64,000 bases of DNA from contig CAMKLO010000006.1 of NCBI GenBank assembly GCA_946413655.1, positions 17,192 through 81,191 on the forward strand. The letters are read 5' to 3'. Of the stretch, positions 39,414 to 47,633 are shown one piece after another. The translations under genes and the position numbers were made by a program. The notes under the pieces were generated by a model. It made no database searches and was not told the DNA's origin. It saw only the letters and a list, made by a program, of their open reading frames with translations. This stretch comes from an uncultured Fibrobacter sp. (GTDB lineage Bacteria; Fibrobacterota; Fibrobacteria; Fibrobacterales; Fibrobacteraceae). How positions within the stretch are numbered: position 1 is the stretch's first letter; the number at the start of each line of letters is the position of its first letter.

Positions 39414-39584
39414 TTAAAAAATCTTGTTGGTAGAATTAATCCCTATCGCATCACCTTCTTGCCGTAGTAGGCTCCGCGGGCATTGTTCACGCCATTCACG
39501 CGGCGACCCCGCAGCGGCCCATGCCGATGTCGCAGCAAAAGCCGCCATCATCGCACTAACAGAAACCACACGAAAATTTTTCAT
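39414..39584 (-). pseudogene. Remnant secreted protein: signal peptide followed by a frameshifted C-terminal tail
   Basis: MKNFRVVSVSAMMAAFAATSAWA signal; downstream +1 frame reads PLRGRRVNGVNNARGAYYGKKVMR*, resembling Fibrobacter C-terminal tails. Confidence 0.5.
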
Positions 39585-39813
39585 CAAGATTTTCCAATCC
39601 TTATTTTGATGTTTTTTCAAACATAACAAAAACTTACATCATTTGCAACAAAATACGCACAATTTCCATTTTTTTTGGTACAAAATTATCCAAAACCCCA
39701 TTTTTGAGCCAAGACCGCCACCCTTTTTCGCCCCCTAAAAAATTATTTTACAAAGATTTTTCACAAAAATTCCGGACAAACGGGTGAAAAAAGCGTGCAA
39801 AATGAGCGTCGCA

Positions 39814-39981
39814 GAAAAATGCTTGCATTTTTCTATGACCGAATGCAGCTCTGTGTGGCTCGGAACTTTAGTTCCGTTCACGGTTTATATTGATGAAATA
39901 GTCACCGATGTAACTTGCACATTCATAGAAATTTTAATTTCGTTATGAATGTAGCTGGGTACTGCGGACGCCGTAGGCGTC
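39814..39981. repeat. Cluster of four short perfect hairpins
   Basis: GAAAAATGC-TT-GCATTTTTC (39814-39833), CGGAAC-TTTA-GTTCCG (39861-39876), CATTCATA GAAATT-TT-AATTTC gt TATGAATG (39920-39951), GACGCC-GTA-GGCGTC (39967-39981). Confidence 0.7.
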
Positions 39982-40087
39982 AAAAGCGTGTTAATATATC
40001 GGTAGGGGAAATTCCTTTGCTCGAAATGAATTTTCAGAATCCATCGTCCGTGATATCGCAAAAGAATTTAACGTCATCGTCGATTCC

Positions 40088-40559
40088 GTGAAAAACGACA
40101 AGAGCGACTTCGTCCATGACCGCTACTTCCGTTTCGCCTTTGCTGAACCGAAGCGTATGGCGGAACTCCTGACGCTTTTTTCGCGGCACAACGCCACGCT
40201 CAAGGCTTTTCTTGATACAATTGATCTTGCGAGCCTTCGCGGGGCGAAAGAAAACTTTTCCAGCGACAAGCATGTCGGTTCCGCGGACCTCGTTTTCGAG
40301 GTGGACCTCAAGGCGGGTGGCTTTACAGGACTCTACGTGGGCATCATCGCGGAGCACAAGTCAACGAACAAGGACGACGTGCTCTACCAGATTTCGGAAT
40401 ACTACCACAATCTGTTCATGGAATGCAAGAAGGGGTACCGAGCAGGAACGCAAGAAGAACGAAATCGAAAGTGCTGCCCGCGACAAGAAAATCGCGGAAT
40501 ATTTGCATTCAATAGGAGTTCCTGCGGAAAGTATCACCGCAGCACTCGCTATCAAGTAG
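40088..40559 (+). pseudogene. Rpn/PD-(D/E)XK nuclease-family remnant (frameshifted, internally deleted)
   Basis: Frame 1: DFVHDRYFRFAFAEPKRMAELLTLF...DLVFEVDLKAGGFTGLYVGIIAEHKSTNKDDVLYQISEYYHNL; after the shift, frame 2: ERKKNEIESAARDKKIAEYLHSIGVPAESITAALAIK*, a typical family C-terminus. Confidence 0.75.
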
Positions 40560-40572
40560 CGCAATTTCTAAA

Positions 40573-41601
40573 CTAGCTGAATCTTCCGTTCAGCTGCTTG
40601 CGGCGGCGGCCGCGTTCCGAGACAACGGCTTCAATTAAGAACAGCAAGGCAGCCAGTCCAAGGAAAATCTGGTAACGGTCCTGGTAATTTTCCATGCGGT
40701 CGCTGCTCTGGTCCTTCTTTTCGAGCGTCGCGATTTCGGTCAGCACCTTCTGCAGCTGGAACTCGCCCGGGCTTGCGTAAAAGTAGAGTGCCCCCGTCAC
40801 GTTCGCGATTTCCTGCAATGTGCCTTCTTCAAGGCGGGTCGTCACGATGTTGCCTTGCATGTCCTTCTTATAGACGCTCCCGCCGTTCTTGTCCTTGAGC
40901 GGTATGGGCACGCCTTCGCGGGAACCTATACCGATAGTATATATCTTGATGCCCATTTCGGCAGCTTCTTTCGCGGCGTTCACGGCGGCAGCCTCAAGCT
41001 CTTCGCCATCGCTCATAAGCACCATGATGGAATGCTGGCTTGGTCCACCGGAGTTTTTGAACAAAGTCATTCCCTTGCGGATGGCTTTTTCCAGGTTCGT
41101 GCCCGGCATGAGCCATCCCGGATTCAGTTCGCGCAGCACCATCTGCACCGTGCCGTAATCGAGCGTCAAGGGGACCATTACCTGCGCCTCGCCACTGAAC
41201 GCCACCAAGCCCACGCGGTCGCCTGTCAGCGATTCGAGGAACGAGGAAATCTCGTGGCGGCTACGGACCAGGCGGTTCGGCTTCACGTCCTCGGCAAGCA
41301 TCGAAAGCGAGATGTCCTGCAAGAGCACAAGGTCCTGCCCGCGGCGTTCCACGTGCTCCATTTTACGGCCCCACTGCGGGCGCGCAAGCGCAACGAACAA
41401 AAACGCAATCGCGAGGAGCAACAGCAAGACCTTCGTGAGGCGCCTCCACGGCGAAACGCTTGTCGAAAGTTTCGTCAGCATGGGCAGCGAAACAAAACGG
41501 GCCGCCAACTTTTTACGACGATGATACGCATACACAAACAAGAGCGCAAAGAGAGGCAGGGTAAAAAGCCCCCACAAAAAATTCGGTTCAGCAAATCTCA
41601 T
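40573..41601 (-). CDS. VWA domain protein (BatA/BatB-like)
   Basis: VLLQDISLSMLAEDVKPNRL (MIDAS DxSxS), LMSDGEE, membrane segments at both ends. Start taken at MRFAEP. Confidence 0.92.
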   Translation of the reverse strand: MRFAEPNFLWGLFTLPLFALLFVYAYHRRKKLAARFVSLPMLTKLSTSVSPWRRLTKVLLLLLAIAFLFVALARPQWGRKMEHVERRGQDLVLLQDISLSMLAEDVKPNRLVRSRHEISSFLESLTGDRVGLVAFSGEAQVMVPLTLDYGTVQMVLRELNPGWLMPGTNLEKAIRKGMTLFKNSGGPSQHSIMVLMSDGEELEAAAVNAAKEAAEMGIKIYTIGIGSREGVPIPLKDKNGGSVYKKDMQGNIVTTRLEEGTLQEIANVTGALYFYASPGEFQLQKVLTEIATLEKKDQSSDRMENYQDRYQIFLGLAALLFLIEAVVSERGRRRKQLNGRFS

Positions 41602-41660
41602 TATAGACTCCAGTAAACTCGCCCTCAATCTTTGGGCAACAAGAATATACAAAATTCGAA

Positions 41661-41776
41661 GTTACTAGAGTTGAGTTACTAGAGTTGAGTTACTAGAGTT
41701 GAGTTACTAGTTACTAGTTAATAGTTAATAGTTACTAGAAACAGCGATAAGAACATCTCTAGTAACTCAAAACTAT
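41661..41776. repeat. GTTACTAG-family intergenic repeat
   Basis: Repeated GTTACTAG(AGTTGA) units, core GCGATAAGAACATCT, inverted arm CTAGTAACTC. Confidence 0.85.
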
Positions 41777-41846
41777 ATTACCAATTCTTTTCGTACAAAA
41801 AGTTTGCAATTATTTTATATTTTCCCATAAGGTTTAGGTTGCGAGA

Positions 41847-43016
41847 ATGTCTTACACAGGTCTTATAGAAATCAACATCATCTGCATAGCAGTGTTGCTC
41901 ATTACGCTGCTACAGTTCAAAGAAAGTGTCCTTAGGCACCTAGAAGAGCGCATTCTCGGCTTTACCATCATCGATACCATCATCTACATTGTGCTGAGCA
42001 CAGTGACCAAGATGCTGTACATGATCCACGTGCAAAACGACCTTTACGGGCACAACCAGAAAATCTGCGTCGTTTATGCAATCATGTACTCGTTGAGCCT
42101 CATCTCCTCGCTCCTTCTCGGGCAGCTCTGGTTTTCCTTCATATTCCTCCGAATCCGCAAGAGCGTCTATTCCTACAAGCACTTGTTCCCGCTTTTTTCG
42201 ACGCCAAGCATCATCGGCATCTTCATCTGCATCGGAATCAGCATCTACGGGTTCACCAACGACTGCCACGCGACAACGCTACAGTTCAGAAGGCTTTTGC
42301 CCTTCCTCATCGGGCTCAACCTGCTCTACATCATCGCGACGATGGTCATCGGCATCCAGAACGCCATTGCGCAAAAGAACTCCACGAACCGCAAAGAAGC
42401 GATTTATCTCTCCTTCATCGCCTTCATCCCCAGTTTTTCGTGCATTCTCCAGTACTTCATCCCAGACATTCCGCTCACGGACCCCATCTTCGCGCTTACG
42501 CTCCTGCATGTCTATGTCACCCTCCTGAAGTACAGGATTACGTCGGACCCGCTGACCAACGTGAACAACAAGATACGACTCATCGACTACCTGCAATACA
42601 TCACCCAGCATCAGGACCCGAGCAAGCGTCTGTTCATTCTGGTAATGGAAGTGGACTATTTCAAGGCGATTATCCACAAGTTCGGCTACGAAATGGCAGA
42701 CAGCGTCATCGCAGACCTCGCTGCATTCTTCAAGCGCCAGTGCCGCGAACAAAAGGGATTTTTAGCAAGAACCGGAGAGAACCAGTTCTCGATTATCATG
42801 GAAAGCAACGAACTCTCCGAAATCGAATCGTTCTGTCAAAAGCTCATCCGCGAATGCGAACGCGACGGCATGCAGGCGAACATGAACACATGGAAGGTTT
42901 CGTTCAGTATCCATTATGCCGACATCTCGAACATTTCTTCTAGCAACATTTCCAAGATTTTCAACGAAGCCCAGAAGAACTGCTACAAGCCCGAAACCCC
43001 GGCACCAAAGGAGTAG
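41847..43016 (+). CDS. Multi-pass membrane protein with degenerate GGDEF-like domain
   Basis: DPLTNVNNKIRLIDYL...VMEVDYFKAIIHKFGYEMADSVIADLAAFFK...ARTGENQFSIIM in place of GGDEF. Confidence 0.8.
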   Translation: MSYTGLIEINIICIAVLLITLLQFKESVLRHLEERILGFTIIDTIIYIVLSTVTKMLYMIHVQNDLYGHNQKICVVYAIMYSLSLISSLLLGQLWFSFIFLRIRKSVYSYKHLFPLFSTPSIIGIFICIGISIYGFTNDCHATTLQFRRLLPFLIGLNLLYIIATMVIGIQNAIAQKNSTNRKEAIYLSFIAFIPSFSCILQYFIPDIPLTDPIFALTLLHVYVTLLKYRITSDPLTNVNNKIRLIDYLQYITQHQDPSKRLFILVMEVDYFKAIIHKFGYEMADSVIADLAAFFKRQCREQKGFLARTGENQFSIIMESNELSEIESFCQKLIRECERDGMQANMNTWKVSFSIHYADISNISSSNISKIFNEAQKNCYKPETPAPKE

Positions 43017-43030
43017 CGCGGAGGAATGCG

Positions 43031-43154
43031 GAGTAACTAGTTACTAGTTACTAGTTACTAGTTATTAGTAATTGCGATAAGAACGTCTCTAGTTACTAGT
43101 AACTCTGAACTAGTAACTGCGCCGGCACCCTAGTAACTTAGAACTCGAAACTCA
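43031..43154. repeat. GTTACTAG-family intergenic repeat
   Basis: AACTAGTTACTAGTTACTAGTTACTAG...GCGATAAGAACGTCTCTAGTTACTAGTAACTCTGAACTAGTAACT. Confidence 0.85.
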
Positions 43155-43155
43155 C

Positions 43156-44259
43156 CTACGGTATTCTCACGAATCTTGTATTGGCAAGAACCAACTCCAG
43201 CAGAATGAGGAGCGCGCCTACCAAAAGCCACGGGTAGAATTTTTCCGCATAGCGGGCGTAAGCGATTGTTTCGATTTCCGTCTTTTCAAGTTCGTCGATT
43301 TCAGAATAAATCTTTTCGAGTTCAGCCTTGTTCTCGGCACGGTAGAAGCGACCGCCAGTCTTTGCGGCAACGTCCTTGAGTACGCTTTCGTCAATGCCCT
43401 CTTCGGGAGTAATGTCGCGTTCGCCCCAAGAGATTTCGCCAGTCCACGGGTTCTGCTGGAACGCCAGAATCTTGCCGTCCTTCTTGCCGACGCCGACCGT
43501 ATAGACCTTTACGCCCAGGGACTTTGCCACTTCGGCAGCTCGCATCGGCGGAACGACGCTGGCGTTGTCGCGGCCATCGGTCAAAAGAATCACCACGCGG
43601 GACTTCGCATCCGACATCTTGAGGCGGGCAAGCGCATTCATGAGGCCATCGCCAATGGCGGTCCTGTTGTTGATAAGCGTATCGCGGGCAAGGTCGTCAC
43701 TCGCCTTCAAAATTTCGAGCAACGAGCCATAATCGAGCGTGAGCGGGCACTGCGTAAACGAACGAGCGCCAAACGCCGAAAGCCCTATGCGGTCGCTATG
43801 TCGTTTTTGAATGAATTCCGCAATCACGTCCTGTGCATAACCAAGGCGGCTGTACTTCCAGTATTCGCCGCGCTTCAAAATCTTCTCGGCGTTCATCACG
43901 CCAAGCTTTGCCTGTTCCGTGCGCGTCAGCATGTCCAGCGTCCCCATGGAAGCGGAAACGTCAAGGGCAAGCATGATATCTACGCCGTCCGTTGATGTAT
44001 ATTCGACTTCCATGGCGTTCTGCGGGCGAGCAAGCGCCACCACAAAGCAAATGAGCGCCGCCAATCGAAGCGCAGGAACAATATGCCTAAACTTCACGCG
44101 ACGGCTCGGGACCGCCTTTTTCGCAAGCGCGAGCGCCGGGAACTTGATTGTACTCTTGCGACGCTGCTGACGGTAAACATAAAGCGCAATCAACAGCGGT
44201 ACAAACAACAACAGCCAAAAGGCTTCGGGATTTTGAAAATGAAGGGCTCCAATATCCAT
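43156..44259 (-). CDS. VWA domain protein (BatA-like)
   Basis: MLALDVSASMGTLD (MIDAS), LLTDGRDNASV, TM segments at both ends. Confidence 0.93.
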   Translation of the reverse strand: MDIGALHFQNPEAFWLLLFVPLLIALYVYRQQRRKSTIKFPALALAKKAVPSRRVKFRHIVPALRLAALICFVVALARPQNAMEVEYTSTDGVDIMLALDVSASMGTLDMLTRTEQAKLGVMNAEKILKRGEYWKYSRLGYAQDVIAEFIQKRHSDRIGLSAFGARSFTQCPLTLDYGSLLEILKASDDLARDTLINNRTAIGDGLMNALARLKMSDAKSRVVILLTDGRDNASVVPPMRAAEVAKSLGVKVYTVGVGKKDGKILAFQQNPWTGEISWGERDITPEEGIDESVLKDVAAKTGGRFYRAENKAELEKIYSEIDELEKTEIETIAYARYAEKFYPWLLVGALLILLELVLANTRFVRIP

Positions 44260-44310
44260 TTCAGCTCCAAAATAACAGAAAACAAATTCTACAAGCGAGA
44301 ATATACAAAA

Positions 44311-44424
44311 TTTGAGTTACTAGATACTAGTTAGTAGTTAGTAGTTACTAGTTACTAGTTAATAGTTAATAGAGATTGCAATAAGAACATTTCTAGCAAC
44401 TAGTAACTTAGAACTCGGAACTAA
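44311..44424. repeat. GTTACTAG-family intergenic repeat
   Basis: GAGTTACTAGATACTAGTTAGTAG...GCAATAAGAACATTTCTAGCAACTAGTAACTTAGAACTCGGAACT. Confidence 0.85.
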
Positions 44425-44430
44425 AAGTTC

Positions 44431-44757
44431 TTACAGCGTTAAAAGCATCAACCCATCAACGCCGAGCACGGCAAGGCAAGAAACCGCGGCAACAGTCACG
44501 AGGCCACCACCCAAAAGCGAGGCGACCACCGCCGCCAAAAGCGCACAGGCGCCCGTAATGCGGCTATCCGTCGCAAAGAATATCGCAGGCACGGTCATCG
44601 CGCTGAGTACCGTATAAGGCACATACGCGAGGAACGAACTCCAGAACACGCTCTTCAGCTTTTTCCGCAACAGAATAAACGGCACCGCGCGCAAAAACAG
44701 CGTCACTCCCGCCATGACGAACAAATAAATCACGTAGGTCTGCATATCGATATTCAT
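44431..44757 (-). CDS. azlD: AzlD family branched-chain amino acid transport protein
   Basis: Short 4-TM protein (LFLRAVPFILL, LAYVPYTVLSAMTVPAIF) next to AzlC. Confidence 0.88.
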   Translation of the reverse strand: MNIDMQTYVIYLFVMAGVTLFLRAVPFILLRKKLKSVFWSSFLAYVPYTVLSAMTVPAIFFATDSRITGACALLAAVVASLLGGGLVTVAAVSCLAVLGVDGLMLLTL

Positions 44758-45467
44758 TCCGCAGCTCCTTCGTCATCCGCATTGACATTTTTCATGGGGA
44801 ACAGCGCCGCTGCCAGCAAAGAAGCGACAAGCGCACAAATGATTATCGCAAATCCGACAGAAACACAACTCAACGCAGGAATAAACTTGAACGCACAACT
44901 GAGCGCCACGGCCACAGCAACAGCAAAGACCGTCGGCATGTGCACCTTCATCTGCGGGACGACAATCGCCACAAACATGCCGTACAGCGCCACGCCAAGA
45001 GCATTCGTCACAAGCGCCGGGAGAATTTCGCCACAAATCGCCCCGACCATCGTCCCCAGCGACCAGCCAAAGTAAGGGAGTGTCATGAGTCCAAGGAAAT
45101 AAATCGGCGTCACCTTCTTTTGCGACATCGCCACCGCAAAAATTTCGTCGGTAATGCCCGTCGCCAACAGCAAACGCTTCACCGTCCCGAAATCCGGCGA
45201 AACCTTCTGCGAAAGTGAAATCGCCATCAGCGAATAGCGGAGGTTGATAAAGAACGTCGCGAGAGCCATCTCGATGAACGTGCCGGCAGCATCGGCCATA
45301 ATCTGGAGGCCCGCAAACTGCCCCGCCGACGTAAGGTTCGTCATGGAAATAAGTGTCACAAGCGGCCACGAAAAAATTTTGGAACCCGCAATGCCGAACG
45401 AAAACGAAACGGCAAAATAGCCAAGCCCAATCGGGGAACCATCTTTCAAGCCACTCAAGTAATTCAT
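44754..45467 (-). CDS. azlC: AzlC family branched-chain amino acid transport protein
   Basis: GYFAVSFSFGIAG, NLTSAGQFAGLQIM, FINLRYSLMAISLSQ. Confidence 0.92.
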   Translation of the reverse strand: MNYLSGLKDGSPIGLGYFAVSFSFGIAGSKIFSWPLVTLISMTNLTSAGQFAGLQIMADAAGTFIEMALATFFINLRYSLMAISLSQKVSPDFGTVKRLLLATGITDEIFAVAMSQKKVTPIYFLGLMTLPYFGWSLGTMVGAICGEILPALVTNALGVALYGMFVAIVVPQMKVHMPTVFAVAVAVALSCAFKFIPALSCVSVGFAIIICALVASLLAAALFPMKNVNADDEGAAE

Positions 45468-45593
45468 GGGCGCAAAGATAGTAAATAAAGCGACTTCGGC
45501 AACGGTAATTTATGCAAATATTTAGATATATGCAATTTAGTAGGAAGTAGACAGTAGACGGTAGGCAGTGGTTAGTGGTTAGTAGGAAGAAAG

Positions 45594-45715
45594 CGTCATC
45601 CTGAGCAGTGTGGTTAGACGAGAGACGAGAGAACGGACCTGCGGTCCTACAGACGAGAGAGATTTAGCACAGTCATCCTGGAGGGAGCGTCGCGACCGAT
45701 AGGATCCAGTGAAGT
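45594..45715. repeat. GTCATCCTGAG...GGATCCAGTGAA repeat interrupted by a GACGAGAGAAC hairpin repeat
   Basis: GCGTCATCCTGAGCAGTG, then AGACGAGAGAAC-GGACC-TGC-GGTCC-TACAGACGAGAGA, then AGTCATCCTGGAGGGAGCGTCGCGACCGATAGGATCCAGTGAA. Confidence 0.7.
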
Positions 45716-45736
45716 TTTATTCGGAGAATTTAGAGT

Positions 45737-45768
45737 ACAAAAAGAACCCGTAGCGTTTAGCCACGGGT
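45737..45768 (-). terminator. Rho-independent terminator of the 45805 gene
   Basis: Minus strand: ACCCGTGGC-taaac-GCTACGGGT followed by TCTTTTT. Confidence 0.8.
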
Positions 45769-45804
45769 CAAACGTTCATGAATGCTTAGCAACTAAAACT
45801 AGGA

Positions 45805-46248
45805 TTAGTTTTCGTTGTTGTGCATTTCGATCTGTTCGCGGTCCATCGTGTGCTGCAAGTATTCCTTGAAGTCACGGTCGATGTTCACACCGTCGAAGTC
45901 GATGTCGTCGTTTTCCAACACGAACACGGCGCTCGGGTTATCGAGCCAGCCCACAATGTCCACGTCTTCCAACTTCATGGACTTGTCACCGGGTTTCTGA
46001 GCAACGTATTCGACCTTAGCCTTCGGAACCCAACCCTGACCGCAAGCACCCTTCACGAGGACTTCGGTATCGCCTTCTTTCAAGACGGTCATTTCGTCGT
46101 TAAAGCCTGCCGTGCAGACAACAGAGCCACCATCTTTATCTTTGGTGAGTTCCACGTCGCCCAGCTTGGACTTGACCTTCTTGGCTGCAAAGGAGGAAGC
46201 AACCAGCAAAGCGAAGGCGACAAACATAACTTTTTTCATCATTTTCAT
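45805..46248 (-). CDS. Small secreted protein, possible SH3-like domain
   Basis: Signal peptide MKMMKKVMFVAFALLVASSFA; LVKGACGQGWVPKAKVEYV resembles bacterial SH3 segments. Confidence 0.7.
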   Translation of the reverse strand: MKMMKKVMFVAFALLVASSFAAKKVKSKLGDVELTKDKDGGSVVCTAGFNDEMTVLKEGDTEVLVKGACGQGWVPKAKVEYVAQKPGDKSMKLEDVDIVGWLDNPSAVFVLENDDIDFDGVNIDRDFKEYLQHTMDREQIEMHNNEN

Positions 46249-46345
46249 AGCGAATCCTCAAAACAAGGGAAAATATTCAACAATGCTATACGAATATACT
46301 TTTTATTTTGCCAATCCGTTGCAATTTCTTTTAAATTTTTACGCA

Positions 46346-47359
46346 ATGAAGAAGATTTTTTCAATTACCGCCGTTATCCTCGTTTTTCTCGCGATTTTTG
46401 CGTTTTTTAACGTAAATCAGCGATTAAACGCCGTTTCACACAACGAAAAAACCGTCATTTTGGAGATTCCGAAGGGCAGTTCACCCACAAAAGTTTTACA
46501 AATTTTACAAGAAAAAAACATTTGGACCGACGAATTGGCCTTCACTTTGTGGTGCAAAATGAAAAAACCAGCACTCAAGGCCGGCTGGTACGAGGTTCCC
46601 GCCCACCAGACACTCGAACAGATTTCCTCGTTGTTTGAGAGCGGCAAAAGCGCCGTCCGCAAGGTGACCATCCCCGAAGGTCGGGCCTCCTGGGAAATCC
46701 CAGCGTATCTGCAAAAAAGTTTTCCGAACATCGACACGGCCCGTTGGAACAAGTTAGTCCAGGACCCGCAGTTCGCCCATTCGCTCGGCATCGAAGGCAA
46801 CTCGCTGGAAGGTTACCTGCTTCCGGACACGTACCCGTTCGCCATCAACTCCGATGAAGAATCCATACTGCGACAGATGGTCGCCGCCAACTTCAAGGTT
46901 CGCGACGAAATGAAGGACCGCAAAGGTTCCATGTGGGAAACGCTGGGCAACTGGCACCGCGTGTTGACGCTGGCGAGCGTCGTCGAAGAAGAAACAGGAA
47001 TCCCGGATGAACGCCCGTTGATTGCCGGTGTGTTCCACAACCGCCTCCGCATTGGCATGCCGCTCGGGGCAGACCCGACGGTGCGGTTCATCTTCAAAAA
47101 CTTGACGGGACCGATCTACAAGAGCCAGTTGAACAGCAACAACCCGTACAACACCCGCAAGTTCGCAGGACTCATGCCTGGGCCAATCTCGAACCCAGGC
47201 CGCAAAGCAATTGAAGCAACACTCTTCCCCGAAAAAACCGAAGCACTTTACTTTGTTGCAAAAGACGATGGTTCGCACACGCACTTCTTCAGCACGAACC
47301 TCGCCGACCACAACAAGTACAAGGATGTCGCCGCCAAGAACCGCGGGGAGAAGAAGTAG
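46346..47359 (+). CDS. mltG: Endolytic murein transglycosylase
   Basis: EGYLLPDTYPF, LASVVEEETGIPDERPLIAGVFHNRLRIGMPLGADPTV, YNTRKFAGLMPGPISNPGRKAIEA. Start at ATG 46346 rather than the track start at 46112. Confidence 0.95.
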   Translation: MKKIFSITAVILVFLAIFAFFNVNQRLNAVSHNEKTVILEIPKGSSPTKVLQILQEKNIWTDELAFTLWCKMKKPALKAGWYEVPAHQTLEQISSLFESGKSAVRKVTIPEGRASWEIPAYLQKSFPNIDTARWNKLVQDPQFAHSLGIEGNSLEGYLLPDTYPFAINSDEESILRQMVAANFKVRDEMKDRKGSMWETLGNWHRVLTLASVVEEETGIPDERPLIAGVFHNRLRIGMPLGADPTVRFIFKNLTGPIYKSQLNSNNPYNTRKFAGLMPGPISNPGRKAIEATLFPEKTEALYFVAKDDGSHTHFFSTNLADHNKYKDVAAKNRGEKK

Positions 47360-47370
47360 CGGTAGGCAGT

Positions 47371-47412
47371 AGGAAGTTTAGTTACTAGTTAATAGTTACT
47401 AGTTAATAGTGA
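47371..47412. repeat. GTTACTAG-family intergenic repeat, truncated copy
   Basis: AGTAGGAAGTTTAGTTACTAGTTAATAGTTACTAGTTAATAG. Confidence 0.7.
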
Positions 47413-47586
47413 TTCTTAAAGCAAAAAACATCAACGATAGTCAGGTGGCTTCGCCGCGATGAGCCATGAGGTCGCAGCCTTCGGCTACTTTGAGGTGTGG
47501 GGTTGTTGTAATTGGAAAAGCCTCAAAGCGAAGCGTGCTCAAAGCGAGTTTACGAGCGCCCCCATAGCCCATACCCATACACACCT

Positions 47587-47633
47587 CTCTAGTCTTTCGT
47601 CTGTAGCCCACGCAGTGGGCGTTCTTTCGTCTA
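47587..47633 (-). repeat. GACGAAAGAAC hairpin repeat
   Basis: Minus strand: TAGACGAAAGAAC-GCCCAC-TGC-GTGGGC-TACAGACGAAAGACTAGAG. Confidence 0.8.
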
